This document shows, in pieces, positions 52,713 to 61,553 of a stretch of 64,000 nt of DNA. Below the pieces are notes generated by a model. It saw only the letters and a program-made list of their open reading frames with translations, made no database searches and had not been told where the DNA came from. Both the position numbers and the translations under genes were made by a program. Numbering within the stretch: the stretch's first letter is position 1; each line of letters opens with the position of its first letter. Origin of the DNA: Pedobacter insulae (GTDB lineage: Bacteria > Bacteroidota > Bacteroidia > Sphingobacteriales > Sphingobacteriaceae); contig NZ_FOPP01000009.1 in NCBI RefSeq assembly GCF_900113525.1, positions 174,351 to 238,350 of the forward strand, written 5' to 3'.

Positions 52713-53729
52713 ATGTCTGCTTTACAACAACACATTTCTTTAAAGCCCTATAACACGTTCGGTATTCAGGCTCATGCCGAGTCATTTGTCGATATCCAAC
52801 AAGAGTCTGATTTAAAGGAACTGTTAACCCATCTAGATCAAGAAGCCCAGGAAATTTTAGTGCTCGGAGGTGGGAGCAATATGCTTTTTACCAAAGATTT
52901 TAAGGGGCTTGTAATTAAAGTCAGTATCCCTGGAATTAGTTGTGTAGAAAATGGTGATGAAGTGATGGTTACCGCAGGGGCGGGGGTAGTTTGGAATGAT
53001 CTTGTTAATTTTTGTGTAGCGAGAGGTTTTGCCGGATTAGAAAACTTAACTTTAATTCCCGGCACGGTTGGCGCATCCCCTATCCAAAATATTGGTGCGT
53101 ATGGTGTGGAGTTGAAGGATGTTTTTAACAGCTGCAGGGCTTTTGAGCTAGCAACTGGGAAAATAGTAACTTTTAATCATGCCGACTGTAAGTTCGGATA
53201 CAGAGAAAGTATATTTAAAAACGAGCTTAAAGGCAAGTACATTATTACCTCAGTAACCTTTAAGTTAAATAAACAGGCCGATGTTAATATTCAATATGGT
53301 GCAATTAAAAATGAACTATTTGAAAGAAATATAAAACAACCCACCATTGCAGATGTTTCAAAGGTGGTAGCTGCTATTCGGGTAAGTAAGCTCCCAGACC
53401 CGAGTACTATTGGTAATGCCGGAAGCTTTTTTAAAAATCCTGTTATTGAAGGAAAGCAATTTGATGAACTCATTGCTAAATTCCCAGAAGTTGTTCATTA
53501 TCCGGCACCTGCCGGGAAAATTAAAGTTGCGGCGGGATGGCTCATAGAGCAATGTGGTTTCAAGGGAAAAATTGTTGGCGAAACCGGAACCTGGAAGAAT
53601 CAGGCATTGGTATTAGTGAACCACGGCAAGGCAAGTGGACAAGAAGTGTATAATTTTTCAGAACAAATCATTGATTCGGTGCGTGCCAAGTTTGGTGTCC
53701 TATTAAGTAGAGAAGTAAACATTTTTTAG
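52713..53729 (+). CDS. murB: UDP-N-acetylenolpyruvoylglucosamine reductase
   Basis: FAD- and NADPH-dependent reduction that makes UDP-MurNAc for peptidoglycan. The 338-residue length matches the E. coli type I enzyme. Motifs are LGGGSNMLF and the FAD-binding GLENLTLIPGTVGASPIQNI, then NIGAYGVELKD, CKFGYRESIFK, the catalytic Ser in GNAGSFFKNP and a C-terminal NQALVLVNHGKASGQEV. A TATCTTTG -7 box at 52685-52692 should be its promoter. Confidence 0.95.
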   Translation: MSALQQHISLKPYNTFGIQAHAESFVDIQQESDLKELLTHLDQEAQEILVLGGGSNMLFTKDFKGLVIKVSIPGISCVENGDEVMVTAGAGVVWNDLVNFCVARGFAGLENLTLIPGTVGASPIQNIGAYGVELKDVFNSCRAFELATGKIVTFNHADCKFGYRESIFKNELKGKYIITSVTFKLNKQADVNIQYGAIKNELFERNIKQPTIADVSKVVAAIRVSKLPDPSTIGNAGSFFKNPVIEGKQFDELIAKFPEVVHYPAPAGKIKVAAGWLIEQCGFKGKIVGETGTWKNQALVLVNHGKASGQEVYNFSEQIIDSVRAKFGVLLSREVNIF

Positions 53730-53885
53730 GAAAATGCGTAATGGTGCCCTTAGGCTATCTTTTCCGTGTCGAATATAAGTTTTTGAATTTTTGGTATTAA
53801 AGTTGTATAGGTTTCAGTATACAACGAACAGTTTGCAGAACCACCTAAGGCGGCTGTTTCTTTTTTAAAAATTAAAATTAAAACT

Positions 53886-54413
53886 ATGACACAGCTTCAA
53901 TTTAACCACCAATTGCATGATTATTCTAGTTCTTTACAGTCATTCGCTTTAAATTTTACGAAAGATATTGAAGATGCCAACGACTTGGTTCAAGATACGA
54001 TGTTAAAAGCAGTTACTTATTATAGCAAGTTTAAAGAAGGTACGAATCTTAAGGGATGGTTGTTTACCATTATGAGAAATACGTTTATCAATAATTATAG
54101 ACGCATGGTGAAAACAAATAGCTTAATTACGCAGACGGATGATATTTCTTCAGCAAACTTACACTATAGTGCAAGTAGAAATGCCGTAGAAAGTAAATTC
54201 GTGATGGGCGATATTCACAAAGCACTTGCTACTTTACAGCCAGAATATTATGTCCCGTTTATTAAATATTTTGAAGGATACAAATACCACGAGATTGCTG
54301 ATGAATTAGCGATCCCAATTGGGACTGTAAAAACTCGCATTCACGTAGCTAGGGGGATTTTGAAAAAATATCTAAGAACCTACGCTAAAGATATGGTTGA
54401 TACTAACAACTAG
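53886..54413 (+). CDS. ECF RNA polymerase sigma factor
   Basis: A 175-residue sigma-70-family protein. Region 2 reads FTKDIEDANDLVQDTMLKAV then GTNLKGWLFTIMRNTFINNY. Region 4 reads LQPEYYVPFIKYFEGYKYHE, IADELAIPIGTVKTRIHVAR. No anti-sigma gene is adjacent. The 156-base leader after murB and the strong terminator behind it make it a single-gene unit. The next gene is a lycopene cyclase, but they are separated by the terminator. Confidence 0.92.
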   Translation: MTQLQFNHQLHDYSSSLQSFALNFTKDIEDANDLVQDTMLKAVTYYSKFKEGTNLKGWLFTIMRNTFINNYRRMVKTNSLITQTDDISSANLHYSASRNAVESKFVMGDIHKALATLQPEYYVPFIKYFEGYKYHEIADELAIPIGTVKTRIHVARGILKKYLRTYAKDMVDTNN

Positions 54414-54430
54414 AAATTACTTTTAGTTTA

Positions 54431-54466
54431 AAAATGCTCCTTGATGTAAAAATTAAGGAGCATTTT
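54431..54466 (+). terminator. Terminator after the sigma factor gene
   Basis: AAAATGCTCCTT and AAGGAGCATTTT form a perfect 12-pair stem, followed by TT. Confidence 0.88.
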
Positions 54467-54489
54467 TTGTTTGAAAGTTATTGTCAATT

Positions 54490-54531
54490 CCGTCATTGCG
54501 AGGAGCTGCGAGCACGAAGCAAAGCAATCTC
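54490..54531. repeat. REP-like element, short copy
   Basis: CCGTCATTGCGAGGAGCTGC followed by GAGCACGAAGCAAAGCAATCTCG is a single, partly degenerate unit of the dispersed family, between the sigma factor terminator and the lycopene cyclase gene. Confidence 0.65.
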
Positions 54532-54573
54532 GATCAAAATCATTACTTTTGGAATTGCATTTAATAACCACTA

Positions 54574-55251
54574 ATGACGCATATTTTTCTTTACCTCAAT
54601 TTATTTCTCTTCCTCATTCCATTTGCTCTCATAATTGATAAAAGGAATTTCACTTTAGCGGATGTCTGGTCGCTTTTTATCCCTTCCTTAGTTGTTACCG
54701 TTATTTTCTCTGAAACTGGGGTGTTTCTTGCTGGATTAAAAGTTTGGAGCTTTAATCCTGAATATTTAATAGATATTACCTACAGAAACATTCCCTTAGA
54801 GATGTATTTGTTTTATTTTACTTCTAGTTTTGCCTCCTTGGCGGTTTATTGTTATTTAAATGCCAGGTTTCCAAAAAATGATTTACAGAAATATAGCTTG
54901 TCGCTTAGTAATTTATTGTTGGGTTTAATGATTGCATTTTTGTTTTTCGCCTATACAAAGTGGTACACTGTTATTACATTTGCCATTTTATTTTTGCTGA
55001 TGTTGTTTGTCGAATATAAAAATCAACTCAGATTTATGTACCGGTTTTACAGGGCCTTTGCCGTTTGTCTAATCCCCTTTTATATCAGTTTCGGAATACT
55101 TTGTAACATGCCAATAATAAATTATAAGGCTTCAGAAACACTTGGTGTAAATTTGTTCAATATACCAGTCGAAAATCATTTCTACATGATGGGCATGCTG
55201 TTGCTTGGGGTGTATGTATTGGAAGTTTTGAAAAGTAGACGGGTTAAATAA
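54574..55251 (+). CDS. Lycopene cyclase domain protein (CrtYcd type)
   Basis: Membrane enzyme that closes beta-ionone rings on lycopene in carotenoid synthesis. The 225-residue protein has about seven hydrophobic helices and two similar halves, each ending in the cyclase signature: KVWSFNPEYLIDITYRNIPL then EMYLFYF in the first and LGVNLFNIPVENHFYMMG in the second. This corresponds to the fused heterodimeric cyclase. No other carotenoid gene lies in the window. Its stop overlaps the start of the cytochrome b5 gene by one base. Confidence 0.82.
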   Translation: MTHIFLYLNLFLFLIPFALIIDKRNFTLADVWSLFIPSLVVTVIFSETGVFLAGLKVWSFNPEYLIDITYRNIPLEMYLFYFTSSFASLAVYCYLNARFPKNDLQKYSLSLSNLLLGLMIAFLFFAYTKWYTVITFAILFLLMLFVEYKNQLRFMYRFYRAFAVCLIPFYISFGILCNMPIINYKASETLGVNLFNIPVENHFYMMGMLLLGVYVLEVLKSRRVK

Positions 55252-55490
55252 TGGAGTTGCCCAGCTATACCAAACAACAACTTGCTTTGCGTAACGGACA
55301 AGATAAACCACAAATTTGGATTGCCTATAAAGGCTTGATATATGACGTTGGTAGTAGCCGGCTATGGAAAAATGGAAAACATTACGAGCATTGGGCAGGA
55401 CAGGATTTAACTGACGAACTGCCCGATGCACCGCATACTGAAACGGTATTTGAAAAATTCGAAGTTATAGGGAGGTTGATGACTGTTTAA
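55251..55490 (+). CDS. Cytochrome b5-like heme-binding protein
   Basis: A 79-residue one-domain protein: YTKQQLALRNGQDKPQIWIA, YKGLIYDVGSSRLWKNGKHY and HWAGQDLTDELPDAPHTETV. The pattern is the short bacterial cytochrome b5 type, with His in KHYEHWAGQD and His in DAPHTE as likely heme ligands. The start overlaps the lycopene cyclase stop (TAATG), so it is translationally coupled to it; an electron-transfer role for carotenoid or sterol chemistry is inference. Its 3' end overlaps the convergent DUF6265 gene by 26 bases. Confidence 0.85.
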   Translation: MELPSYTKQQLALRNGQDKPQIWIAYKGLIYDVGSSRLWKNGKHYEHWAGQDLTDELPDAPHTETVFEKFEVIGRLMTV

Positions 55491-55923
55491 TTAAGTTATA
55501 TGAGAAACCCTTGTCATTCTCGCCCAAAACGGACACAAATAGAGTGCTATCATTTTTTTTGACGTATTGAATTTTCTTCGGGAAATCATGCGCTAAGTTC
55601 TCAAAGGAAAGTTTGTCTTTAACAGCTCTGTTAAGCACAAATTCAATTGTTTGTCCATTATTTTGATTCAATACTTTGGCAGCATAACTAATCTTATCAC
55701 CATTTATTTTGATCGATAAGAGCTCTCCAACTACTTTAATGCCATTTTTTACTTTATAAGAACTTCCTTCAAGGGCGTTATCGTTTTTAATGGTCCAGGT
55801 TTCATAACTTTCTTTATTTTCTATTTTCCAGGTGCCAGCTAAAAAACGGAGGTCTTTAACCTGCATGGTTGAAATGGTTTGGAAAGATACCAAGCATACA
55901 ATGAGTGACGAGAATAGTTTCAT
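55465..55923 (-). CDS. DUF6265 family exported protein
   Basis: Protein of unknown function; 152 residues, signal MKLFSSLIVCLVSFQTIS. The family core is VKDLRFLAGTWKIENKESYE, TWTIKNDNALEGSSYKVKNG and KLSFENLAHDFPKKIQYVKK, a lipocalin-like strand arrangement. It is convergent with the cytochrome b5 gene. Confidence 0.82.
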   Translation of the reverse strand: MKLFSSLIVCLVSFQTISTMQVKDLRFLAGTWKIENKESYETWTIKNDNALEGSSYKVKNGIKVVGELLSIKINGDKISYAAKVLNQNNGQTIEFVLNRAVKDKLSFENLAHDFPKKIQYVKKNDSTLFVSVLGENDKGFSYNLIKQSSTSL

Positions 55924-55997
55924 TTGAATAAATTTAAGGTTTATATAGCAAAGATCTCCTCAAACGCAATAACAAAATTGTAAAAATGCGACATTAG

Positions 55998-56045
55998 AAC
56001 CGACTTCGTAAGTCGGCGTTTTTTTGCCGACTTACGAAGTCGGTT
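55998..56045. repeat. Hairpin repeat (CGACTTCGTAAGTCGGC family), copy 2
   Basis: Perfect 20-base arms (55998-56017 and 56026-56045) around an eight-base loop of G and T. The right arm contains the stop codon and the last residues (Pro-Thr-Ser) of the AraC gene, so the repeat has become part of the coding end. Confidence 0.82.
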
Positions 56046-56850
56046 TTGAGAATAAGCTAGACATTTTTAAATTATCTGAATAGAATTTTTTAGGGTTAAC
56101 TCCGGTAAATTCTTTAAAATCTTTAATAAAATGTGCTTGGTCAAAGTAATCATTTTTATAAGCTAGGCTTGTTAAACTTTCAAAATCTCTATTGAGCATT
56201 GTATTTAAAGTTACTTGTATTCTAATAATCTTGGCCAACTGTTTAGGACTTAAGCCTATTGTATCGGCAAATCGACGTTCTAACTGTCGGCGATTAATAT
56301 TTGCCTTCTCTGATAATTCTGAGACTGAAAGTTGTCCTTTTAACTTTAATATTGTTTTGACACTTGATTTTATCATCCGATCTACCAATTCGGGTGCAAG
56401 TAATCTGCTCATCAAAAAATCTTCAATGATAGTTATTCTTTTTTGTGTTGTGAGGGCATTAACTACTTTAAGCTGTAGCTCTAGCCCCTCATTTCCAAAC
56501 AACTCCGAAATTGATACGGCTTTATTTTCCATTTGTTTCAATGGAAGCGTGGCAAATGACGTGAATCCATCTGGGTGAAACCTTACAGCGAATATGCTGG
56601 TGATTCCCGCAGGTTCAATTTCTAAGGGTTTAGTTATTTGCCCAAATACAAAGCAATTTGGTTGTTCAATAGTTTGTCCGTTGGACTGATACTGTATATA
56701 ATGATCGCCAAGGTGGAAAATCATTTCCATACACCCATCTGGTACTATTCGCTGTTTTTCTGGCGGATCTTGCTTTTCAATGTCTAATGTCCAATAACAC
56801 TTTACAAACGAGTTAACAAGATTAGAAGGTTCGAAAGTTTGATAATCCAT
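56032..56850 (-). CDS. AraC-family regulator with DUF6597-type N-terminus
   Basis: A 272-residue regulator. The N-terminal sensor-like domain reads SFVKCYWTLDIEKQDPPEKQ, RIVPDGCMEMIFHLGDHY and VFGQITKPLEIEPAGITSIF. The C-terminal AraC double helix-turn-helix includes VSELSEKANINRRQLERRFA and YFDQAHFIKDFKEFTGVNPK. The protein ends SLFSKPTS, where the last three residues are encoded by a dispersed hairpin repeat, so the original C-terminus may have been slightly different. A second copy of the hairpin lies 20 bases upstream of its start. Confidence 0.9.
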   Translation of the reverse strand: MDYQTFEPSNLVNSFVKCYWTLDIEKQDPPEKQRIVPDGCMEMIFHLGDHYIQYQSNGQTIEQPNCFVFGQITKPLEIEPAGITSIFAVRFHPDGFTSFATLPLKQMENKAVSISELFGNEGLELQLKVVNALTTQKRITIIEDFLMSRLLAPELVDRMIKSSVKTILKLKGQLSVSELSEKANINRRQLERRFADTIGLSPKQLAKIIRIQVTLNTMLNRDFESLTSLAYKNDYFDQAHFIKDFKEFTGVNPKKFYSDNLKMSSLFSKPTS

Positions 56851-56869
56851 GTTTAAACTAATGGTTTAT

Positions 56870-56911
56870 CGACTTCGTAAGTCGGCGTTTTTTTGCCGAC
56901 TTACGAAGTCG
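56870..56911. repeat. Hairpin repeat (CGACTTCGTAAGTCGGC family), copy 3
   Basis: Perfect 17-base arms (56870-56886 and 56895-56911) around the same loop as copy 2. It lies between the PmbA-like gene stop and the AraC start, so the AraC gene is bracketed by two nearly identical hairpins about 870 bases apart in the same orientation. Confidence 0.82.
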
Positions 56912-56919
56912 GGTTTTTG

Positions 56920-58257
56920 CTAAACCGCATCCGATAAAGACGTAAATGTGAAGTCACGGATCTTTAAAGGAGGTAATAAATAGTTAACATTCGATTCAGC
57001 ACTTACTGTTCTTTCTGATTTACCCATTTCTTCTAAATTATTGAGCATGATGATTGGGCTTTCATTAAAGCGGAAGTTCTTTACAGGGAATTTGATTTCA
57101 CCATTTTCAATGTAAAAAGTACCGTCTCTTGTTAACCCTGTAAGCAGTAGTGTTTGCGGGTCTACTGGGCGGATATACCAAAGGCGCGTTACCAGGATTC
57201 CTTTTTCAGTACCTTTAATCAATTCTTCTAAGGATTTGGTGCCGCCTAACATAATCGCTCCATCAGGAGCTGGGATAGCTTTAATTCCGGTTTTTTGAGC
57301 CCAATAGCGGGAGCTATATAAATTTTTAACTACACCTTTTTCAATCCAGTTTACCTTCTGTTGAGGGCGCCCATCGCCAGACCAAACCGAAGTAGGAAGT
57401 TCTGGATTCCAAGGGTCTGAATAAATGTTTACCCTTTCGTCCAGCAGTTGTTCCCCAACTTTTGTTTTACCTCCTGGCTTGCTCATAGAGCTTCTACCTT
57501 CATCAGCTTGGCGAGCATCCATGTCGAAGAATAAATTCTCTAGCATTACCGCCACAGCTGTGGGCTCTAGGATAACTGTGTATTTGCCTGGCTCAATAGC
57601 TTTGGCAGTAACAGAAGCTAACGCCTTTTTACAGGCAGTAGCCGTATCTGCTTTGGTATTCAACTTCTTAAAATCATTATACCCTTTGGTAGCATAGCCA
57701 GATCCTTTGCCATCTTCGGTTCTTACGGTAATATTGAATGCTACATCGGTAGCTTTATAGTAGGCAAATAAGCCCTTGCTATTTAACATAGCCGAAAATC
57801 CCGTGCTGTTAGATAGGAACCCTGCGGCAGTTAATTTATTTTCCTTTGCCTGAGTAAGACTTGCTTGTACAGCGTCAGCTCGTTCTTTGGCACTCATTGC
57901 GGCTGTCGCTTCCGAGAAAGTAGGCGAGTCGGGTCCATATTGCTGCGGTCCTAAAAAGGGCATAAATTCCGGGTTTTCTGGTGCCAGTTGTGCAAGTTCT
58001 TCGGAGCGTCTAACTACTTTTTCTAAGGATGCATCGTCGAATTCATTAATTGTTGCAACACCTAACTTCTTTCCAAAGGCAGAAGAAACTACCAAACTAT
58101 TGGTGCTAATACCTCCACTGGTAGAAACAGAATTCCTCGCATATCTTACATTTCCACTATCAGAACCTGACAAATTTATTTCACATTGTTCTGCTTTTGA
58201 GTAGCTAAGTGCTTTAGTTAAAAGGGCTTTAGCTTGTTCTTTAGTTAATACTGGCAT
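56920..58257 (-). CDS. TldE/PmbA-like metallopeptidase partner subunit
   Basis: Non-catalytic partner of the TldD-type protease encoded just upstream. The 445-residue protein has the family core AEQCEINLSGSDSGNVRYAR, LEPTAVAVMLENLFFDMDAR and TRLWYIRPVDPQTLLLTGLT with DGTFYIENGEIKFPVKNFRF. The HExxxH metal motif is absent, as expected for the E subunit. It has no export signal. It starts eight bases after the TldD stop, so they form an operon. Confidence 0.88.
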   Translation of the reverse strand: MPVLTKEQAKALLTKALSYSKAEQCEINLSGSDSGNVRYARNSVSTSGGISTNSLVVSSAFGKKLGVATINEFDDASLEKVVRRSEELAQLAPENPEFMPFLGPQQYGPDSPTFSEATAAMSAKERADAVQASLTQAKENKLTAAGFLSNSTGFSAMLNSKGLFAYYKATDVAFNITVRTEDGKGSGYATKGYNDFKKLNTKADTATACKKALASVTAKAIEPGKYTVILEPTAVAVMLENLFFDMDARQADEGRSSMSKPGGKTKVGEQLLDERVNIYSDPWNPELPTSVWSGDGRPQQKVNWIEKGVVKNLYSSRYWAQKTGIKAIPAPDGAIMLGGTKSLEELIKGTEKGILVTRLWYIRPVDPQTLLLTGLTRDGTFYIENGEIKFPVKNFRFNESPIIMLNNLEEMGKSERTVSAESNVNYLLPPLKIRDFTFTSLSDAV

Positions 58258-58265
58258 AATTCCTA

Positions 58266-59903
58266 TCAGATTTTTCTAGCGGTATTGATTACGTTAACAT
58301 TATTAAAACGGGCAGTAGCAGATCCATGAGATACTGCGCTCGACTGGCTTGGTTGTCCCTTACCATCAAAGAACGAGCCTCCAAGACGGTAATCTCTTTC
58401 GTCACAAACAGCAACACAGGAGTTCCAAAACTCTTGGGTGTTTGCCTGATAAGCTACATCTTTGAGCATACCCACAATTTTTCCATCTTTGATTTCATAA
58501 TATAGCTGTCCGCCAAATTGGAAGTTATAACGCTGTTGATCAATAGAAAATGAGCCGTCGCCAACAATATAAATTCCCTTTGCTACATTTTTAATCTGAT
58601 CTGCTATCGTTAATGGTTTTTTGCCAGGTTGTAAAGAGATGTTTGCCATACGTTGGAATTGTACGCTGCTCCAATTGTCTGCATAACAGCAGCCCTGTGA
58701 ATGATCTAATCCAACAATGTGGGCTTGATCTCTGATGGCTTGATAGTTCACCAAAACGCCCTCTTTGATTACATCCCATTTACCGCATTTTACCCCTTCA
58801 TCATCGTATCCCACTGCACCTAATGAACCTACTTCAGTTTTATCAGCCGTAATATTTACTTCCTTACTGCCATAAGCAAATTTTTTAGATTCCCATTTAT
58901 CTAAAGTAAGGAAGCTTGTACCGGCAAAATTAGCTTCGTAGCCCAGCACACGGTCGAGCTCGGTAGGGTGGCCGCAAGACTCATGAATGGTTAACCACAA
59001 ATGTGAAGGATCCAGTACAAGATCATATTTTCCAGCTTCAACGGATTTGGCTTTCATTTTTTCACCAACTTGAACGGCCGCTTGTTTAGCATCCTCGAGC
59101 ATATCATATCTGCCTTTATACAGGGTGCCTGTTGCAGTTTGTATTTTATCTTCTGGTCGCGCGTTTAAATATTCGTAACCCTTTCCACTCGGTGCACTGA
59201 GCGCATTTCTTGTTTCAAATTTGCCTGTTGCTTTATCAATCTTTGTAAGAAAGAAGGTAGGCCAGATCCGGTGTATATCTTGGTCAATGTAAGAGCCATC
59301 TGTAGAAGCAAAATATTTTTGTTCATTAACCATAAACAAAATGGAGTTTACATAATCTGCACCACCTTTCATTGCGGCATCATTTACCGAAAGTAATAAA
59401 TCTACCTTTTCTTTAATTGGGACTTCAAATGAATTTTGCTCGATAGGTGCTTTCCAGCTCACTTCTCCATAGCCTTTTTGAGGGGCCAATTGAACAGGTT
59501 CCAATTGCAAACGAGAATTCTCTTTAGCAATTGATACAGCAAGCTCTGAGGCTTTGGCAATGCTGTCTTTGTCTAATTTATCGGTCGCGGCAAAACCCCA
59601 GCAGCCGTTTGCAATTACGCGAATACCTATGCCAAATGATTCGGTATTTACAATGTTTTCTACTTTGTCTTCCCGGGTAACTACAAACTGATTCAGATAT
59701 CGTCCTACACGTACATCGGTGTACGTTGCCCCTTTAGATTTTGCAGCGTTAAGTGCCACGTCAGCCATGATTTTTTTAGCTGCAGGATCGATATATTCTA
59801 ATGCGCGTTCTGGAGAGATCTCGTTTCCCATCACCGGAATAGCGGGAAGCATTGCAGCAGCAGCCCCGAGGCCGGTTAAATAAATAAAATTTCTACGTTT
59901 CAA
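58266..59903 (-). CDS. TldD-like metalloprotease, catalytic subunit with export-type N-terminus
   Basis: Zinc protease that with TldE degrades unfolded peptides or matures peptides. The 545-residue protein has the HExxxH motif in LTIHESCGHPTELDR with a later Cys in HSQGCCYADNW near the metal site. The N-terminus MKRRNFIYLTGLGAAAAMLP looks like a twin-arginine or Sec signal, common in Bacteroidota TldD but odd because the PmbA partner encoded next to it has none; either the signal is not cleaved or the complex is split. The order is tldD then pmbA. Confidence 0.88.
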   Translation of the reverse strand: MKRRNFIYLTGLGAAAAMLPAIPVMGNEISPERALEYIDPAAKKIMADVALNAAKSKGATYTDVRVGRYLNQFVVTREDKVENIVNTESFGIGIRVIANGCWGFAATDKLDKDSIAKASELAVSIAKENSRLQLEPVQLAPQKGYGEVSWKAPIEQNSFEVPIKEKVDLLLSVNDAAMKGGADYVNSILFMVNEQKYFASTDGSYIDQDIHRIWPTFFLTKIDKATGKFETRNALSAPSGKGYEYLNARPEDKIQTATGTLYKGRYDMLEDAKQAAVQVGEKMKAKSVEAGKYDLVLDPSHLWLTIHESCGHPTELDRVLGYEANFAGTSFLTLDKWESKKFAYGSKEVNITADKTEVGSLGAVGYDDEGVKCGKWDVIKEGVLVNYQAIRDQAHIVGLDHSQGCCYADNWSSVQFQRMANISLQPGKKPLTIADQIKNVAKGIYIVGDGSFSIDQQRYNFQFGGQLYYEIKDGKIVGMLKDVAYQANTQEFWNSCVAVCDERDYRLGGSFFDGKGQPSQSSAVSHGSATARFNNVNVINTARKI

Positions 59904-60010
59904 GTTGGTTTGGTTTAAAGGTTAGTTAAATATAGCTATTGAAACGCAGTGTAAGAAATTTAGTAGGAGTGATTTTTATGATACAAAGGGATGTTTTTTA
60001 AAGTACTAGC

Positions 60011-60054
60011 TAAGTAGTAGGTAAGTAGTAAGTAAGTAGTAGGTAAGTAGTAGG
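60011..60054 (+). repeat. 11-bp minisatellite, four units
   Basis: TAAGTAGTAGG is repeated four times (one unit has AAG for AGG), followed by a partial TAAGGGG. It lies in the 234-base gap between the TldD start and the PfkB gene end. Copy number may vary by slippage. Confidence 0.8.
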
Positions 60055-60088
60055 TAAGGGGTTCCTTCGAAAATGATCAACCGATGGA

Positions 60089-60127
60089 GGAATACTTTGA
60101 TAATTTTAAACATCGTCAAAGTATTCC
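60089..60127. terminator. Hairpin after the PfkB gene
   Basis: GGAATACTTTGA and TCAAAGTATTCC form a perfect 12-pair stem with a 15-base loop. The T-run is on the plus-strand side only, so its value as a terminator for the minus-strand PfkB gene is uncertain. Confidence 0.55.
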
Positions 60128-60137
60128 CTTTTTGATG

Positions 60138-61061
60138 TTAATCTTTGATAATTTCAAAGCTACTTAAACTTACAAATTGCTGTAGGCGTTCGGCAATAGT
60201 CGCTTTATCCAGTTCTAACAAGCGTTCGGTACCAAATTTTTCGACACAGAATGAGGCTAATGCAGATCCATAGATCAATGCATTTTTCATGTTATTGAAG
60301 TTAATTGTTCCGACTTGGGCTAAATAACCAATAAAGCCACCAGCAAAAGTATCTCCAGCTCCGGTTGGATCGAATACGTCGGCTAATGGCAACGCAGGGG
60401 CAGAAAATACTTTATCTTCATGGAACAAAAGTGCGCCGTGCTCTCCTTTTTTAATGATTAAATATTTTGGCCCCATGGTTAATATCTTTTGGGCTGCTTT
60501 AACTAGCGAGTATTCTCCAGATAATTGACGAGCTTCTGAATCATTGATGGTTAGTACGTCCACCAATTTAATGGTTTCTAATAAATCGCCCATCATAATG
60601 TCCATCCAAAAATTCATTGTGTCTAGTACGATGAGTTTTGGTCTGTTTTTAAGTCGTTCGATTACTGTTTTTTGGATTTGCGGGGTTAAGTTTCCTAATA
60701 ATAGGTATTCACAGTCTTGATAGCTTTCTGGGATGATTGGATCAAAATGTTCTAAAACATTTAGCTCGGTAACCAGCGTATCACGACTGTTCATATCGTT
60801 ATGATATTTGCCGCTCCAAAAGAATGATTTTTCACCTACTTTAATTTGAAGGCCTTCTGTATCTATGCCGTGATTGGTAAATGTATCAATATCTTCTTTT
60901 TTAAAGTCATCACCCACAACAGCTACAATTTTAGCTTTATTGTAGAAATAGGAAGCGGCTAAACTAGCGTAAGTTGCGGCACCACCTACTATTTTATCGG
61001 TTTTTCCGAAGGGTGTTTCAATGGCGTCGAAAGCCACAGTACCGATGATTATCAGGCTCAT
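60138..61061 (-). CDS. PfkB-family sugar or nucleoside kinase
   Basis: ATP-dependent kinase of the ribokinase fold, substrate unknown. The 307-residue protein has the N-terminal GGAATYASLAASYF, the middle YLLLGNLTPQIQKTVIERL and the C-terminal signature DVFDPTGAGDTFAGGFIGYL with the catalytic Asp in AGD. The length is normal. Similar Bacteroidota genes are annotated as sugar kinases. It is a single-gene unit ahead of the tRNA-Asn gene. Confidence 0.88.
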   Translation of the reverse strand: MSLIIIGTVAFDAIETPFGKTDKIVGGAATYASLAASYFYNKAKIVAVVGDDFKKEDIDTFTNHGIDTEGLQIKVGEKSFFWSGKYHNDMNSRDTLVTELNVLEHFDPIIPESYQDCEYLLLGNLTPQIQKTVIERLKNRPKLIVLDTMNFWMDIMMGDLLETIKLVDVLTINDSEARQLSGEYSLVKAAQKILTMGPKYLIIKKGEHGALLFHEDKVFSAPALPLADVFDPTGAGDTFAGGFIGYLAQVGTINFNNMKNALIYGSALASFCVEKFGTERLLELDKATIAERLQQFVSLSSFEIIKD

Positions 61062-61204
61062 ATGATTTTTGTTAAAATTATTTTCATTTTTTTCAGTGCA
61101 AATATTGCATAAATAATTTAAAAGCCCTAATATTGCATTCCCAAAACGAACGAGGCTTTATGTTCTTTACATTAAACCAAAGGCGTTTTAAGGATAACCA
61201 GTAC

Positions 61205-61278
61205 TCCTTCTTAGCTCAGCTGGTTAGAGCATCTGACTGTTAATCAGAGGGTCGCTGGTTCGAGCCCAGCAGAGGGAG
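61205..61278 (+). tRNA. tRNA-Asn (anticodon GTT)
   Basis: Acceptor arm TCCTTCT pairs with AGAGGGA (one G-U). The D arm reads TAGCTCAGCTGGTTAGAGCA, the anticodon stem TCTGA/TCAGA brackets CTGTTAA with anticodon GTT, and the T arm is GCTGGTTCGAGCCCAGC. The length is 74 with discriminator G; CCA is not encoded. Confidence 0.95.
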
Positions 61279-61553
61279 CCTTAATGGGCAAGCACGGTAA
61301 AACGGTCGCTTGCCCTCTTTTTTTAGCCCATAATTTGCTGTTAATCTGGATAAACCACTACAAAATGACCCCTTTGCACCACTCGAAAGTGACCCCCATA
61401 ATGAACTGATTTTTTTACTGCCTGCCGAAGGAAGTTGACCCCCTTGCGCCAGTTGAAAATGACCCCCTGAAAAGAACGATGATGTTCTGCCGAGCTGTTT
61501 TGGAGAACGGTGTTTTTGTTTAGCTTTTGGCTGAACCTAAACCCGAGATTGCC

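Noticed and set aside
61205..61366. tRNA-Asn as the attachment site of an integrative element
   Set aside because: No duplicate of the tRNA 3' end was found in the window and the adjacent element is an IS21 with its own ends.
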